64,000 nt of DNA, taken from assembly GCA_022844275.1 (NCBI GenBank), contig JALHMB010000001.1:372001-436000 (forward strand). Direction: 5' to 3'. This DNA comes from Hyphomicrobiaceae bacterium. GTDB taxonomy: Bacteria; Pseudomonadota; Alphaproteobacteria; Rhizobiales; Hyphomicrobiaceae. Positions 37,304 to 47,208 of the stretch are shown piece after piece. A program made the translations under genes and the position numbers. The notes below the pieces were generated by a model. The model searched no databases and was not told the DNA's origin. It saw only the letters and a list, made by a program, of their open reading frames with translations. Position 1 is the stretch's first letter. Each line of letters begins with the position of its first letter.

Positions 37304-37491
37304 GGGTAATCCCCCCGTCGTCTCTGCCACCGCTGGATTGTGGCGAAGTCGCCACGGCGTTGGCCAAATCCCGTCTCCCCCGAGGCGGACGAAGGTTAAT
37401 TTAATGGACTTGTGGCGACGCAGCAACCGGTATCAGCAGTTTTCCACTTATGGCTGTAATGGAAATTTCCACACGCAACACGCATCCTTCT

Positions 37492-38424
37492 TCAGGCTTT
37501 CTCGCGCGGTTTGCCCGCGGCGTCGACCGAAAGTGCTTGCGCAATAAAGGCATGCGTCGGTGTCGGCACACCATGGCGCTCGCCCGCCCGCACGACGCCG
37601 CCCGAGAGCCAGTTCACTTCCAGCGGCTTTCCGGCCCGCTTGTCGTGGGCCATGGACGAGACCATGCCGTCCGGCAAGTCGTCGATGGTCTTCATAACGC
37701 TCTCAAAGTCACCGGGCTTGACGGCAATTCCCTCAGCCTTCGCGACGTCGATCACTTCCTGGACGGCTGATCGAAGCAGCGCGTAGGTGCCCGCCGCTGC
37801 CCGCAGCTCCTTGGCCGCGTGGCCCGTCAGCGCCGTCACGCCCGAGAACGGGGCCAGCATCGCGAACTTGATCCACTGCGCGCGGCGGATGTCCGCCGGC
37901 ATGATGGCGTCGATACCGGCCGCCTTGCAGAGCGCGTGGAAGGCATCGAGCTTCTCGTTCTTCGAGCCGTCGGGCTCGGCGAACTCGATACGCGCGAACT
38001 TGCTCCCGTGCTCGATGACGCCGGGCCGCGGAATGTGCGAGGCAATGCGCGCGACGCCAGTAATGACATGCGCCGCGGGCACGACGCTTTTCACGACGTC
38101 GGCGCCCTCGACCCCATTCTGGAAGGCGATGATGATGGTGTCAGGCCCGACGGCGGGCTTGAGCTGGGCCGCAGCCGCTTCGGCATCGACCATCTTGGTC
38201 GCGAACATGACGATGTCGGGCTTGCCGGCCTCGACAGGATCGAGCACGGCCTTGGCCGGCTTGATGAGCGCCTTGCCGAGCGGACTTTCGATCAGAAGCC
38301 CATCCTTCTGCATGGCCGCGAGATGGCTGCCGCGCGCGACGAACGTGACGTCGTTCCCTGCCGCCGCGAGCCGGCCGCCGAAGTAGCCGCCGACGCCGCC
38401 CGAGCCCATGACCAGAATGCGCAT
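37492..38424 (-). CDS. 2-dehydropantoate 2-reductase family protein
   Basis: This 310-residue NADPH-dependent enzyme opens MRILVMGSGGVGGYFGGRLA (dinucleotide motif 7-13) and has FVARGSHLAAM, MFATKMVDAEAA, FQNGVEGADVV and KPLEVNWLSGGVVRAGERHGVPTP near the C-terminus, all typical of the PanE/ApbA family. The reaction is reduction of 2-dehydropantoate or a related oxo acid. Several paralogues with unknown substrates exist in alphaproteobacteria, so I do not give a gene symbol. ATG 38424 starts the dinucleotide fold. Family B and A repeats follow its 5' end. Confidence 0.88.
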   Translation of the reverse strand: MRILVMGSGGVGGYFGGRLAAAGNDVTFVARGSHLAAMQKDGLLIESPLGKALIKPAKAVLDPVEAGKPDIVMFATKMVDAEAAAAQLKPAVGPDTIIIAFQNGVEGADVVKSVVPAAHVITGVARIASHIPRPGVIEHGSKFARIEFAEPDGSKNEKLDAFHALCKAAGIDAIMPADIRRAQWIKFAMLAPFSGVTALTGHAAKELRAAAGTYALLRSAVQEVIDVAKAEGIAVKPGDFESVMKTIDDLPDGMVSSMAHDKRAGKPLEVNWLSGGVVRAGERHGVPTPTHAFIAQALSVDAAGKPREKA

Positions 38425-38511
38425 GATCGATCTCCTTATTCGTTGCCTTGGCCGGCATTCTCGCAAACCGGCTTGCACTCGCACAACGGCCCGCTCAGCA
38501 TCTCTGCTCGT

Positions 38512-38583
38512 CGTGTGATGATCGAGAAATTCGCGCGGGCGTGCGGGAAGGTGGTGAGCGAATTTCTCGATTTGAATCACACG
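38512..38583. repeat. Palindromic repeat family B, copy 2
   Basis: The element is bounded by CGTGTGAT and ATCACACG with the internal GATCGAGAAATTCGC / GCGAATTTCTCGAT pair, the same arms as copy 1 in the opposite orientation. A family A copy follows 16 bases later. Confidence 0.92.
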
Positions 38584-38599
38584 ACCGAGACAATGTTTC

Positions 38600-38676
38600 C
38601 TAGTGTCCTTAATGATTGCGAAGTTCGCTCTGACACCAGCGCAGAGCTGTGGCGAACTTCGCAATCAGGACACTAG
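38600..38676. repeat. Palindromic repeat family A, copy 3
   Basis: The element is bounded by CTAGTGTCCT and AGGACACTAG with the perfect inner pair GATTGCGAAGTTCGC / GCGAACTTCGCAATC. It is next to a family B copy, as at 10.8 kb. The two lie between the 5' end of the panE-like gene and the 3' end of the pentonate dehydratase gene. Confidence 0.94.
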
Positions 38677-38701
38677 GCGGGCCGCGGCAGCAGCTCAATA
38701 T

Positions 38702-40531
38702 TCAGTGATTGTCGCGCGGCAGGCCCTTGGTCTTGGCGATGCGCTGGTACTTCACCGCCGGCTTCAGCACCATTCCGTTCGAGAGTTCGTCGACGATACC
38801 GCGCTGGATCTCCTGCCACGGCGTCTGATGGTCCGGATACTTGTAGCCGCCAGCCTTCTTCAGCGCCTCGCGGCGCTTCTCAAGCTCAGCCGCGCTGATC
38901 TTTATGTCGGCCGTGCGCTTCTTGAGATCGATGCGCACGATGTCCCCGGTCTTGAGCAGAGCGAGCCCGCCGCCGGTCGCGGCTTCGGGCGAAGCATTGA
39001 GTATCGAGGGGCTGCCTGACGTGCCCGACTGGCGTCCATCACCGATGCATGGGAGCGACGTGATGCCCTTCTTCAGCAGATAGTCCGGCGCGCGCATGTT
39101 CACGACTTCCGCCGCTCCTGGATAGCCGACGGGCCCGGTACCGCGCATGAAGAGCAGGCACGACGCGTCGATCTCCAGTTTTGGATCGTCGATGCGCTTG
39201 TGATAATCCTCCGGCCCGTCGAACACGATCGCGCGGCCTTCAAATGCCTCGGGATCTTTCGGGTTCGACAGATAGCGCTGGCGGAACTCTTCGGAGATGA
39301 CCGACGCCTTCATGATCGCGCTGTCGAATAGATTGCCCTTGAAGTTGAGGAAGCCGGCACTGCGCTTCATCGGCGCGTCATAGGACTTGATGACATCGCG
39401 ATCCCACGCGAATTTGCCCTCGCAGTTCTCGTAGAGCGTCTTGCCGTTCACCGTCACGGCCTTTTTGTTTATCTTGCCCTTGGCGATCAGCTCGGCCACC
39501 ACCGCCGGTACGCCGCCGGCGCGATGATATTCCTCGCCGAGATACTCGCCCGCCGGCTGCAGGTTCACGATCAGCGGAATCTCGTAGCCGAGCTTCTCCC
39601 AATCGTCGTTGTTGAGTTCGACACCGATGTGGCGCGCAATCGCATTCAAATGGATCGGCGCATTCGTCGAGCCACCGATCGCCGAGTTCACGACGATCGC
39701 ATTCTCGAAGGCATGGCGCGTCAGAACATCGGAGGGCTTCAGATCCTCCCACACCATTTCGACAATGCGCTTGCCAGTCAGGTACGCCATCTGCTGGCGC
39801 TCACGGTACGGACCTGGGATCGCCGCGCAGCCGGGGAGACTCATGCCCAGCGCCTCGGCGAGGCTGTTCATGGTCGATGCCGTGCCCATGGTATTGCAGT
39901 GACCGGCGGACGGCGCCGAGGACGCGACCAGCTCGAGGAATTCTTTGTAACCGATCTCGCCGCGCGCCATCATCTCGCGCGCCTTCCACACGATCGTGCC
40001 CGAGCCCGTGCGCTCTCCCTTGAACCAGCCATTGAGCATCGGTCCGCCGGAAAGAACGATCGCCGGCAGATCGACCGTCGCGGCGGCCATGATCTGCGAC
40101 GGTGTGGTCTTGTCGCAGCCTGTCGTCAGCACAACGCCATCGAGCGGATAGCCGTAGAGCACTTCGACGAGCGAGAGATACGCGAGGTTCCGATCGAGGC
40201 TCGCGGTCGGCCGCTTGCACGTCTCCTGGATGGGATGAAGCGGAAACTCGAAGGCAATGCCGCCCGCTTCGCGGATGCCCTCGCGCACCCGCTCAGCGAG
40301 AACGAGATGATGACGATTACACGGCGAGAGATCGGAGCCCGACTGCGCAATGCCGATGATCGGTTTCCCGGACTGCAGCTCGTCGAGCGTCAGGCCGAAG
40401 TTCATCGTGCGCTCGATATAGAGAGCCGTCATGTCGGCGTTGTCGGGATTGTCGAACCAGGCTTTGGAGCGCAGCTCCGAGGGTTTCACGCGGCGCCCGC
40501 CGCCATTCGATGCCTTCTTGCCGTTTTTCAT
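38702..40531 (-). CDS. IlvD/Edd-family dehydratase, likely pentonate (xylonate/arabonate) type
   Basis: This 609-residue dehydratase has Fe-S cysteines in [22 protein letters not shown] and [13 protein letters not shown], and the conserved [17 protein letters not shown]. It begins with [21 protein letters not shown], which is characteristic of the L-arabonate/D-xylonate dehydratase branch rather than of IlvD. The reaction removes water from a sugar acid to give a 2-keto-3-deoxy acid. The start at 40531 is preferred to one 38 codons upstream. No other pentonate genes are visible. It is divergent from the hprK-like gene. Confidence 0.9.
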   Translation of the reverse strand: MKNGKKASNGGGRRVKPSELRSKAWFDNPDNADMTALYIERTMNFGLTLDELQSGKPIIGIAQSGSDLSPCNRHHLVLAERVREGIREAGGIAFEFPLHPIQETCKRPTASLDRNLAYLSLVEVLYGYPLDGVVLTTGCDKTTPSQIMAAATVDLPAIVLSGGPMLNGWFKGERTGSGTIVWKAREMMARGEIGYKEFLELVASSAPSAGHCNTMGTASTMNSLAEALGMSLPGCAAIPGPYRERQQMAYLTGKRIVEMVWEDLKPSDVLTRHAFENAIVVNSAIGGSTNAPIHLNAIARHIGVELNNDDWEKLGYEIPLIVNLQPAGEYLGEEYHRAGGVPAVVAELIAKGKINKKAVTVNGKTLYENCEGKFAWDRDVIKSYDAPMKRSAGFLNFKGNLFDSAIMKASVISEEFRQRYLSNPKDPEAFEGRAIVFDGPEDYHKRIDDPKLEIDASCLLFMRGTGPVGYPGAAEVVNMRAPDYLLKKGITSLPCIGDGRQSGTSGSPSILNASPEAATGGGLALLKTGDIVRIDLKKRTADIKISAAELEKRREALKKAGGYKYPDHQTPWQEIQRGIVDELSNGMVLKPAVKYQRIAKTKGLPRDNH

Positions 40532-40643
40532 ATGAGTGCCCCTGCTTCCGAGAACGTTTCCAGGGTGAACCATAGCGGAAGGCGCCGCCCTCGGACATAC
40601 TCGGATCGTGCGGCGCATATCAGGCTTCAGGACCGTCGGGGCC

Positions 40644-41108
40644 ATGAGCGGAGAAACCAGCCAAATTCACGCGACGGCCATCGCCCTCGACGGCCGGGCC
40701 GCGCTGATCCTCGGGCCACCAGGCGCGGGCAAATCCGACCTCGCGCTCCGCTGCATCCTGCAGGGCGCCTGGATCGATGGCCGGCATTACTTGGCGACGC
40801 TCGTGGCCGACGATCAGGTCATCATCGATCGGAGCGGAGGCGGTCTCGTAGCTCGCGCACATGATGCCATCGCCGGCCAAATCGAGGTCCGAGGGCTTGG
40901 GATCGTGGCGGTGCCGAGCGTCCCGGCGGCGGAGATCGGGTTGGCCGTCGAACTCGCGGCGCCGACGGCCATCGAGCGCCTCCCCGAGCCCGGAACGACG
41001 TGGCCCGTGCTTGGCGTTGATGTGCCGCTGCTGCGCGCCACGCCTTTCGAGGCCTCGGCGCATTTGAAGGTGCTACTGGCGCTCGTCCGCGGGCTGCCGC
41101 CGACGTAA
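40644..41108 (+). CDS. hprK: HPr kinase/phosphorylase, short alphaproteobacterial form
   Basis: This 154-residue protein corresponds to the C-terminal catalytic half of HprK. The Walker A motif is [13 protein letters not shown] at 24-36, then [20 protein letters not shown], and GLGIVAVP at about 92, where the HprK signature normally lies. The N-terminal domain of Gram-positive enzymes is absent, as is normal in alphaproteobacteria. It would phosphorylate HPr at serine in the PTS-Ntr regulatory chain. Usually it is beside chvI-chvG and the HPr and EIIA genes; none of these are here. A family D repeat follows its stop. Confidence 0.88.
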   Translation: MSGETSQIHATAIALDGRAALILGPPGAGKSDLALRCILQGAWIDGRHYLATLVADDQVIIDRSGGGLVARAHDAIAGQIEVRGLGIVAVPSVPAAEIGLAVELAAPTAIERLPEPGTTWPVLGVDVPLLRATPFEASAHLKVLLALVRGLPPT

Positions 41109-41130
41109 CTTCCCGCCTGCGGCGCCTCTT

Positions 41131-41251
41131 TCCCCCTCTCCCCGCTTGCAGGGAGAGGGTCGGGGTGATGGGCGGGAGCTTGTTGAAACCTTGGCGATTG
41201 CCGCCGCCCCTCATCCTAACCTTCTCCCCGTGAAGGACGGGGAGAAGGGAC
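41131..41251. repeat. Composite GC-rich palindrome (family D, copy 3), convergent junction
   Basis: CCCCTCTCCCCGCTTGCAGG/GAGAGGGTCGGGGTGATGGG is followed by GCCGCCCCTCATCCTAACCT and CTCCCCGTGAAGGACGGGGA. It has the same layout as copies 2 and 4 and lies between the 3' ends of hprK and the M15 peptidase gene. Confidence 0.87.
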
Positions 41252-41279
41252 CTGTCGCATTCGCCGCGAACTCCAAATC

Positions 41280-41361
41280 TACAAAAGACGGGGGTTCCCG
41301 GGGGTGTCCCCCCGGGCGGGTGCAGGGCCGCGGCCCTGCTCGCAGCGAAGCTGCGAAGACT
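41280..41361 (-). terminator. Modular hairpin array after M15 peptidase gene (family E, copy 1)
   Basis: Read on the minus strand after the M15 stop there are successive hairpins (CGCAGC-TTC-GCTGCG, AGGGCCGCGGCCCT, and an imperfect C/G-run palindrome CCCGGGGGGACACCCCCGGG), then CGTCTTTTGTAG. This is a terminator-like array of the same design as the one after moeA. Confidence 0.55.
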
Positions 41362-42156
41362 TCACCGCACCGGCAGAAACTCCGGGCGATACTCGAAGTG
41401 CATGGTATCGTAGTGGTACCACTTGCCGCCCCAGATGAAGCCGTGCTTCTCGAAGATGGCGACGATCTCGGGCGGAATGCGATTGCGGTACACGGGCTGT
41501 CCGTCGGCACCCGGCTTTCCCCAGCGCCAGTAGTCGGACTCCTTCGTCGAGATATCGATGGCAATCCCGAGACCGTGCGGACTCACGCGCTCGGTGCCGG
41601 CAATGGTGCGACAGTTGTAGGTGCCGGCAGCCGGAAATAAGTACACATCGAATCGAGCCGGCAGAGCGTCCAGCTCAGCAGAGACGGCGGCAAGGCGTTC
41701 GGCAACACCGTTCACCCGGGTCACCTGCAGGGCTCCCCCCCACTTTTTTGGCAGCCAGACCACAGGCACGAGGTTCTTGCGGACCTCACCCTTGAGGCAA
41801 TCGCCGTACATGGCCGTGAAGAAATCGGCATTGCGGGCGCGGCCAGGATCGACATTACGCGCGGGAGGCGGAGCCGTCCCCACCGGGTACGGATCTGCCA
41901 GCATGTCCTTCAGATCAGGGTTATCGAGGCGCTGGGCCGGCGTCTTCGGACCGAGCGCGTCGTCGAGGGCCGTGTGCTTGCCGTCCCGCCACACCAGGGC
42001 GTTGCCCTGCCGCCGCTCCAGAAATGCAGGGTAGGCGGCAATCAGGCGGTCGGCTACGGCCTCGATACCAAGTGGTTGGGCCAGCGTCGGCGTCGCCGTA
42101 GGCAGCATAATGCCGAAAGCCAGCGCCAATAAAGCCATGCATTTCCGGCATATCAT
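41362..42156 (-). CDS. Exported M15-type D-Ala-D-Ala carboxypeptidase-like protein
   Basis: This 264-residue protein begins with a signal peptide (MICRKCMALLALAFGIMLPT, cleavage near TLAQ). The mature part ends with an M15/VanY-like peptidase domain: ERVSPHGLGIAIDIS with the zinc His and Asp, and KWYHYDTMHFEYRPEFL with the second metal His. It should cut peptidoglycan or peptides in the periplasm. The middle region is less conserved. It is convergent with hprK and preceded on the minus strand by a 190-base gap that carries the promoter of the ppx gene on the other strand. Confidence 0.87.
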   Translation of the reverse strand: MICRKCMALLALAFGIMLPTATPTLAQPLGIEAVADRLIAAYPAFLERRQGNALVWRDGKHTALDDALGPKTPAQRLDNPDLKDMLADPYPVGTAPPPARNVDPGRARNADFFTAMYGDCLKGEVRKNLVPVVWLPKKWGGALQVTRVNGVAERLAAVSAELDALPARFDVYLFPAAGTYNCRTIAGTERVSPHGLGIAIDISTKESDYWRWGKPGADGQPVYRNRIPPEIVAIFEKHGFIWGGKWYHYDTMHFEYRPEFLPVR

Positions 42157-42348
42157 CGCGCCCGTTCGCTCCCCTTTACGCCCCAGCCCTTGCCCACTTA
42201 GGCCTCGCTGATCGATCACCATCGCTTTACGTGAACGATTTAGCTGCTAAACTTTGCGACAAGTACGATCCAGAGCGAGGCCTGTTGACCCGTACCCGGG
42301 GTGTTGCCGTGCGGCATCACGCGTCCCAGGCGCTGGAGTATCGCACCG

Positions 42349-43578
42349 ATGGAGGCTGATGACGAACAGGGAGCCGAGGCTCCCGCCGCGCAGCTAGCAC
42401 CCGCGCTCTCGCCGGGGCAGCGGGACTGCGCCGCCGACATTCAGCCACTCGCCTTCCACGATAGTCTCATCAAAGCGCCGCTCTTGGATCAGACGATCCA
42501 GCCGCGCACACTTGAGCGCACGGCAGAGCGAAGTGGCGATCGCAATGGCCACGCGCAGACCTACGGCGCGCTCGACCTTGGCACGAACAACTGCCGCTTG
42601 CTCGTCGCGCGGCCCTCGCGACGCGGCTTCCTCGTGGTCGATGCTTTCTCGCGCATCATCCGCCTCGGCGAAGGCGTCTCGGCGAGCGGCCGACTGTCCG
42701 ATGCTGCGATGCAGCGCACCATCGAAGCCTTGAAGGTCTGCGAGGCGAAGCTGCGTAAGGCGAATGTCGCGCGTTCGCGCCTCATTGCGACGCAAGCCTG
42801 CCGCGTCGCCGCCAACGGCGACGAGTTTCTCGCGCGCGTGCGCAATGACGTCGGCCTCGATATCGAAGTCGTCTGTCGCGAGACGGAGGCGCGCCTCGCC
42901 GTCTCAGGCTGCGCCGCGCTGATCGACAAGCAGAGTGACCTCGTCCTCGTATTCGACATCGGCGGTGGGTCCTCCGAGCTCATCTGGCTCGACCTCAACC
43001 GGCGCCGCGACGGCTGGCGGCGTTCCATGGCCGACCGTATCGAAGCGCAACACTGCATCGCCGCCTGGACCTCGCTGCCGGTGGGCGTCGTCACGATCGC
43101 TGAGCGCTTCGGCGGGCGTCATGTCGACGAGGACGGTTTCGAGGCCATGGTCGACTACGTTTCCGACCTGCTGGCGCCGTTCGAGGGCGAACACGGCTTT
43201 CGCTCGCGCATGCACAATCGCCGGGTGCACATGCTCGGCACGTCCGGCACCGTGACCACGGTCGCGGGCATCCATCTCGGTCTCCCGCGCTACGACCGCA
43301 ATCGCGTGGACGGCTGCTGGCTCAGGTCGAGCCAAGTACGTACGGTCACGGCCGATCTGCTCGCGCGCGGCTACGATGCCCGCGTCAGCGAGCCCTGCAT
43401 CGGTCGCGATCGCGCTGATCTCGTCCTCGCCGGCTGCGCCATTCTCGAAGCGCTCATGCGCATGTGGCCATGCGAAATGCTACGGGTTGCCGACCGCGGC
43501 TTGCGCGAGGGCATTCTCGCGACGCTCATGGCCGAGGATGGCGTGTTCCGATCCTCGCGACGCGATGGCTGTCAGTAG
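42349..43578 (+). CDS. Ppx/GppA-family phosphatase
   Basis: This 409-residue protein has the actin-like ATPase fold of exopolyphosphatase/pppGpp phosphohydrolase: GALDLGTNNCRLLVARP at about 73, RLGEGVSASGRLSDAA, CRVAANGDEFLARV, LVFDIGGGSSELIW and MLGTSGTVTTVAGI. The N-terminal 70 residues are variable. It hydrolyses the gamma-phosphate-like bond of polyphosphate or pppGpp; the alphaproteobacterial enzyme is usually single-domain, as here. The ATG at 42349 was chosen as the first in frame after the upstream spacer. Its stop directly abuts the rlmE start, so the two are co-transcribed. Confidence 0.93.
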   Translation: MEADDEQGAEAPAAQLAPALSPGQRDCAADIQPLAFHDSLIKAPLLDQTIQPRTLERTAERSGDRNGHAQTYGALDLGTNNCRLLVARPSRRGFLVVDAFSRIIRLGEGVSASGRLSDAAMQRTIEALKVCEAKLRKANVARSRLIATQACRVAANGDEFLARVRNDVGLDIEVVCRETEARLAVSGCAALIDKQSDLVLVFDIGGGSSELIWLDLNRRRDGWRRSMADRIEAQHCIAAWTSLPVGVVTIAERFGGRHVDEDGFEAMVDYVSDLLAPFEGEHGFRSRMHNRRVHMLGTSGTVTTVAGIHLGLPRYDRNRVDGCWLRSSQVRTVTADLLARGYDARVSEPCIGRDRADLVLAGCAILEALMRMWPCEMLRVADRGLREGILATLMAEDGVFRSSRRDGCQ

Positions 43579-44319
43579 ATGGCGGCAAGCAACAAGGGCA
43601 AAGGCAAAGGCGCCGGCAGCGGTGGCTCCGCGTCGAAGAACTTCGGCGATGCGCGCGATCTCACCGTGCGCCTCAAAACCGCGCGCAAACGCTCGACGTC
43701 TTCACAGCGCTGGCTCGAGCGCCAGCTCAATGATCCCTACGTTGCCGCCGCCAAGCGCGAGGGATGGCGCTCCCGCGCAGCCTTCAAGCTGATCGAGATC
43801 GACGACAAATATCGCTTTCTGAAGCCCGGGCATCGCGTTGTCGATCTCGGCGCGGCGCCCGGCGGATGGACCCAGGTTGCAGCACTCCGCGTGAAATCCA
43901 CTGAAGGGCGTGGCCAGGTCATCGGCATCGACTACCTGCATGTCGATTCAATTGCCGGCGCCACCATCCTTGAAATGGACTTCCTCGATGCGGAGGCGCC
44001 GGACAAGCTCAAGGCCCTGCTGCGCGATGGCGGCGCGGATGTGGTGCTCTCGGATATGGCGGCGCCGACCACCGGACACACGAGCACGGATCACCTGCGC
44101 ATCATGGGGCTGGCCGAGGTCGCCGCCCAATTCGCGACCGAGGTGCTCGCACCGGGCGGTGCCTTTCTTGCCAAGGTCTTCCAGGGCGGTACCGAGCGCG
44201 ACCTGCTCGACCTGCTGAAGCGCGATTTCGCGATCGTGCGCCACGTCAAGCCCAAGGCGAGCCGCGCCGACTCGTCGGAACTCTACGTTCTCGCGACCGG
44301 CTTCCGCGGGCGCAAGTAG
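43579..44319 (+). CDS. rlmE: 23S rRNA 2'-O-methyltransferase RlmE (FtsJ/RrmJ)
   Basis: This 246-residue enzyme methylates U2552 of 23S rRNA in the late 50S particle. It has a Lys/Gly-rich N-terminus, then [16 protein letters not shown] (catalytic Lys), [15 protein letters not shown] (SAM motif I), [20 protein letters not shown] (catalytic Asp), FLAKVFQGG (Lys) and [11 protein letters not shown] (Glu) for the K-D-K-E tetrad. It begins on the base after the ppx stop and ends 3 bases before the convergent symporter gene. Confidence 0.97.
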   Translation: MAASNKGKGKGAGSGGSASKNFGDARDLTVRLKTARKRSTSSQRWLERQLNDPYVAAAKREGWRSRAAFKLIEIDDKYRFLKPGHRVVDLGAAPGGWTQVAALRVKSTEGRGQVIGIDYLHVDSIAGATILEMDFLDAEAPDKLKALLRDGGADVVLSDMAAPTTGHTSTDHLRIMGLAEVAAQFATEVLAPGGAFLAKVFQGGTERDLLDLLKRDFAIVRHVKPKASRADSSELYVLATGFRGRK

Positions 44320-44322
44320 CCT

Positions 44323-45699
44323 TCAGGCCGGTGCCTCGGAACGCGGCTCGAACTGCGCCACCACAATGTAAGCAAGTGCAGCCGACGCCAGCCCCGCGAC
44401 GTACGGCGCTTCGATATCGAAGACATGCGAGCCGACCAGCCACACGAGCGCGCCGCTCGCCATGGCGGCAACCGCACTCAATTCGCCGCCGAGCCGGGTG
44501 AAGAGACCGAACACGAGCGTCACGAAGATGCCGGCACTCGCAAAGGCCGAGGCCAGCTCCACGAGATCCGAAATGTGCGTCGCGCGGAGCGCCAGCAAAT
44601 AGGCAATGACACCAAGCATTGCCACGGACGCACGCGCGACAGCCACTTTCGTACGTTCGGACGCGCCGGGCCGCAGTCTCAGCAGCAAATTGTGCGAAAG
44701 CATCGAACCCGCCGCAAGCAAGGCCGAGTCCACTGTCGTCAGCACGGCGGAAATGAGAGCGCCGATGAACACCACGTAGAGCACCGGCGGCAGATGGCGT
44801 TGCGCGATCTCGGGAACGATCTGCTCGGAGTTGGCGATGTCTGGCACAAGCATCGGCCCCATGAAGCCGAGCGTCACTGGAATGAGCGCGATGAGCAGAT
44901 AGCACAGGCCACCGATCGTCGCGCTCGTGCGCGCAACCTCGGGCGAGCGACACGCGAGAATACGCGAGATCAACTCGACCGCCACTACCGAGCCACAGAT
45001 CGGAATGGCCCACTTCTCCAGCAGCGCCAGCAGTGACTGATCGGCTGGAAAGAGCACCCAGCGCGAAGGCTCGATCTTGCCAAGTCCCGCCGAGATTCCC
45101 CCGACCTCCGCGACAGCAATCCAGCACAGGCCAAAGAGCCCGGCGACGATCACCGCGCTCTGGATGGCATCGTTATAAGCATCCGCCAGCAACCCTCCGA
45201 GCACGGTGTAGGCAACGACCGCGATGACGGCGAGCGTCAGCGCCGTCTCCAGCTCGATATCAGCAGCGGAACCGACAATCTGCCCGAAGCCGCGGATCTG
45301 TGCCGCCGCCCACAACACCGAACCCGGAATGAGCAAGACCGCAGCAAGCCGCTCGACGCGGCCCGAGAAGCGGAAGCGGAAGAAGTCGGCGAATGTCTGG
45401 ATGCCCCGCCGCCACAGGCGGGCGGCGAAGAAGAGCCCCATGCTGACAACGCCGAGAGCATAAGCAAAAGGCTCGGCCTGCGCGCCCGAGAGCCCATTGG
45501 TGTAGACGCGGCTTGCGGCACCGATCACGACCTCGGCGCCGAACCACGTCGCGAAGATCGAGGCCGCCGCAAGCCCGACACCTAAGGATCGGCCGGCCAG
45601 TATGTAGTCGGTCTCCGTTGCGACTCGTCGCGCGACCCATGCGCCGACCAGGATCTGAAGCCCGACATAGCCGATGATCCCCGCTACCGTCGCATTCAT
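44323..45699 (-). CDS. Sodium:solute symporter (SSS family)
   Basis: This 458-residue protein has about 13 hydrophobic segments. SSS signature elements are DYILAGRSLGVGLAAASIFATWFGAE near the N-terminus, LPPVLYVVFIGALISAVLTTVDSALLAAGSMLSHN in the middle, with AVVFLP-type helices after it. Sodium-coupled uptake of an organic substrate is expected; the substrate cannot be inferred. It is convergent with rlmE, with only three bases between stop codons, and has no terminator visible in between. Confidence 0.92.
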   Translation of the reverse strand: MNATVAGIIGYVGLQILVGAWVARRVATETDYILAGRSLGVGLAAASIFATWFGAEVVIGAASRVYTNGLSGAQAEPFAYALGVVSMGLFFAARLWRRGIQTFADFFRFRFSGRVERLAAVLLIPGSVLWAAAQIRGFGQIVGSAADIELETALTLAVIAVVAYTVLGGLLADAYNDAIQSAVIVAGLFGLCWIAVAEVGGISAGLGKIEPSRWVLFPADQSLLALLEKWAIPICGSVVAVELISRILACRSPEVARTSATIGGLCYLLIALIPVTLGFMGPMLVPDIANSEQIVPEIAQRHLPPVLYVVFIGALISAVLTTVDSALLAAGSMLSHNLLLRLRPGASERTKVAVARASVAMLGVIAYLLALRATHISDLVELASAFASAGIFVTLVFGLFTRLGGELSAVAAMASGALVWLVGSHVFDIEAPYVAGLASAALAYIVVAQFEPRSEAPA

Positions 45700-45776
45700 A
45701 CCGTTCCCCGATCAGCCGGTGCCCCGCGGTGAGGATCGTTCAAAGCGTGTGCGAGATGCAAGTGGTGTCGTCGCTC

Positions 45777-45992
45777 GCGTCTTCGACGCGACGGGGCTTT
45801 CGCCCCTGGCCCCAACCGGGAGGGACACCCTTCCGGACCCACCCGCCTTTATTGGTTATCAGCATTCCGAGGCGTTGATGTTTCCGGAATGCCCGTGGCC
45901 ACGACACTCTAAGTCTTTAAAAGAAGGGGGTTCGGGGTCTCCCCGAACGGGTATGGGCGGTAGCCCATTCGCGCCGCAGGCGCGAGCAGCAA
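45777..45992. repeat. Modular GC-rich hairpin arrays between SSS and moeA genes (family E, copy 2)
   Basis: Two facing arrays are seen. The first (45777-45858, plus orientation) has GCGTC-TTC-GACGC, GGGGC-TTTC-GCCCC and CCGGGAGGGACACCCTTCCGG, then CCTTTATTGG. The second (about 45910-45992, minus orientation, after the moeA stop) has the same kind of hairpins followed on the minus strand by CTTCTTTTAAAGACTT. They could terminate moeA transcription and any plus-strand transcript. Confidence 0.6.
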
Positions 45993-47204
45993 CTAGAAAT
46001 CCAGCGGCAACACGCGCACGGTATCGCCCGGCTTTGCGGCTGGCACATTCGGCGGACGCACGATGAGGCAATCCGCAATCGCCAGCGGCGAGAGCAGTGA
46101 GCTGTCCTGCGAGCGGACGGGCGTCACGCGTGGCAGGCCGTCACCGTCCCTCGTCAAAGTCGCACGCATGTAGTGTTGACGCGGTCCGTTGGCCTCGATG
46201 GCGACCGCCGCCACAGCCGGCCGCGTCGCTTCCGTAGCCGTGGGCCGTCCCGCCAGTTGCTCGACCAGCGGCACGACGAACACGCGCGCGCACACCAGCG
46301 CCGAGACCGGATTGCCTGGCAGACCGATCACGCGAAGCGCACCAAGGCGCCCACTCATGAGCGGCTTGCCCGGACGCATGGCGATCTTCCAAAAGGCGAG
46401 CTCCATGCCTTGCTTCGAGAGCACGGGCGCCACGAGATCATGATCGCCAACCGAAGCCCCGCCGATGGTCACGAGGATGTCCGCATCCTTCGCGCGTTCG
46501 ACGTGTGCGGTGAGGCTCTCGGCGGTGTCGCGGGCAATGCCGAGCTGGATCACGTCGGCGCCGAAGTTGCGCAGCATGGCGCCGATGCCGAGATGGTTCG
46601 AGGCCACGATCTGCCCGATGCCTGGCGTCTCGCCCGGCCGCACCAGTTCGTCGCCGGTCGAGAGAACGGCGACCTTCGGGCGGCGCCAGACAGCGAGTTC
46701 GCCATGCCCCATGGATGCCGCGAGTGACAGCTCGCGCGGGCCGAGGCGGCGACCTGCGTCGAGAAGCGCCATCCCCTCGCGGAAATCGCCGCCGCGCGGA
46801 CGAATGTGGTCCGTCTGGACGTCATCGCCGTGCACGAGGACCTGAGCACCCTCGCGCTTAGTGTGCTCCTGGATGACAATCCCATCGGCGCCTTCGGGTA
46901 CGGGCGCACCCGTGAAGATGCGGACGGCCTCGCCGGCGCCAACTCGCCCCGAGAACGGATGTCCTGCCGCGGATTCGCCGATCACTGTCAGCTTTATCGG
47001 CAGCTTCGCGACATCCGCCGCTTGCACGGCATAGCCGTCCATGGCGGATGCATCGAACGGCGGCTGCGTCAGGCGCGCAGCGAGCGGCTCGGCGAGAATG
47101 CGATCGTGCGCGCTCTCTATGGCAATGCGCTCACTGCCGAGCGGGCGGGCATCCGCGAGAATGCGAGAGAGAGCCTCATCGACCGAGAGCAATGGCGATG
47201 CCAT
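45993..47204 (-). CDS. moeA: Molybdopterin molybdotransferase
   Basis: This 403-residue enzyme inserts molybdate into adenylated molybdopterin. Family blocks are QPPFDASAMDGYAV, ESAAGHPFSGRVGAGEAVRIFTGAP, VVIQEHTKR-type, LSTGDELVRPGE, ILVTIGGASVGDHD and MRPGKPLMSGRLG, then IGLPGNPVSALVC. The start ATG 47204 lies four bases after the moaC stop. It is the last gene of trpC-moaC-moeA; a hairpin array follows its stop. Confidence 0.97.
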   Translation of the reverse strand: MASPLLSVDEALSRILADARPLGSERIAIESAHDRILAEPLAARLTQPPFDASAMDGYAVQAADVAKLPIKLTVIGESAAGHPFSGRVGAGEAVRIFTGAPVPEGADGIVIQEHTKREGAQVLVHGDDVQTDHIRPRGGDFREGMALLDAGRRLGPRELSLAASMGHGELAVWRRPKVAVLSTGDELVRPGETPGIGQIVASNHLGIGAMLRNFGADVIQLGIARDTAESLTAHVERAKDADILVTIGGASVGDHDLVAPVLSKQGMELAFWKIAMRPGKPLMSGRLGALRVIGLPGNPVSALVCARVFVVPLVEQLAGRPTATEATRPAVAAVAIEANGPRQHYMRATLTRDGDGLPRVTPVRSQDSSLLSPLAIADCLIVRPPNVPAAKPGDTVRVLPLDF

Positions 47205-47208
47205 GACC

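Noticed and set aside
39524-40864. Plus-strand frame spanning the pentonate dehydratase and hprK regions
   Set aside because: Overlaps two conserved genes on both sides of the divergent junction; sequence is low-complexity Arg/Ala-rich.
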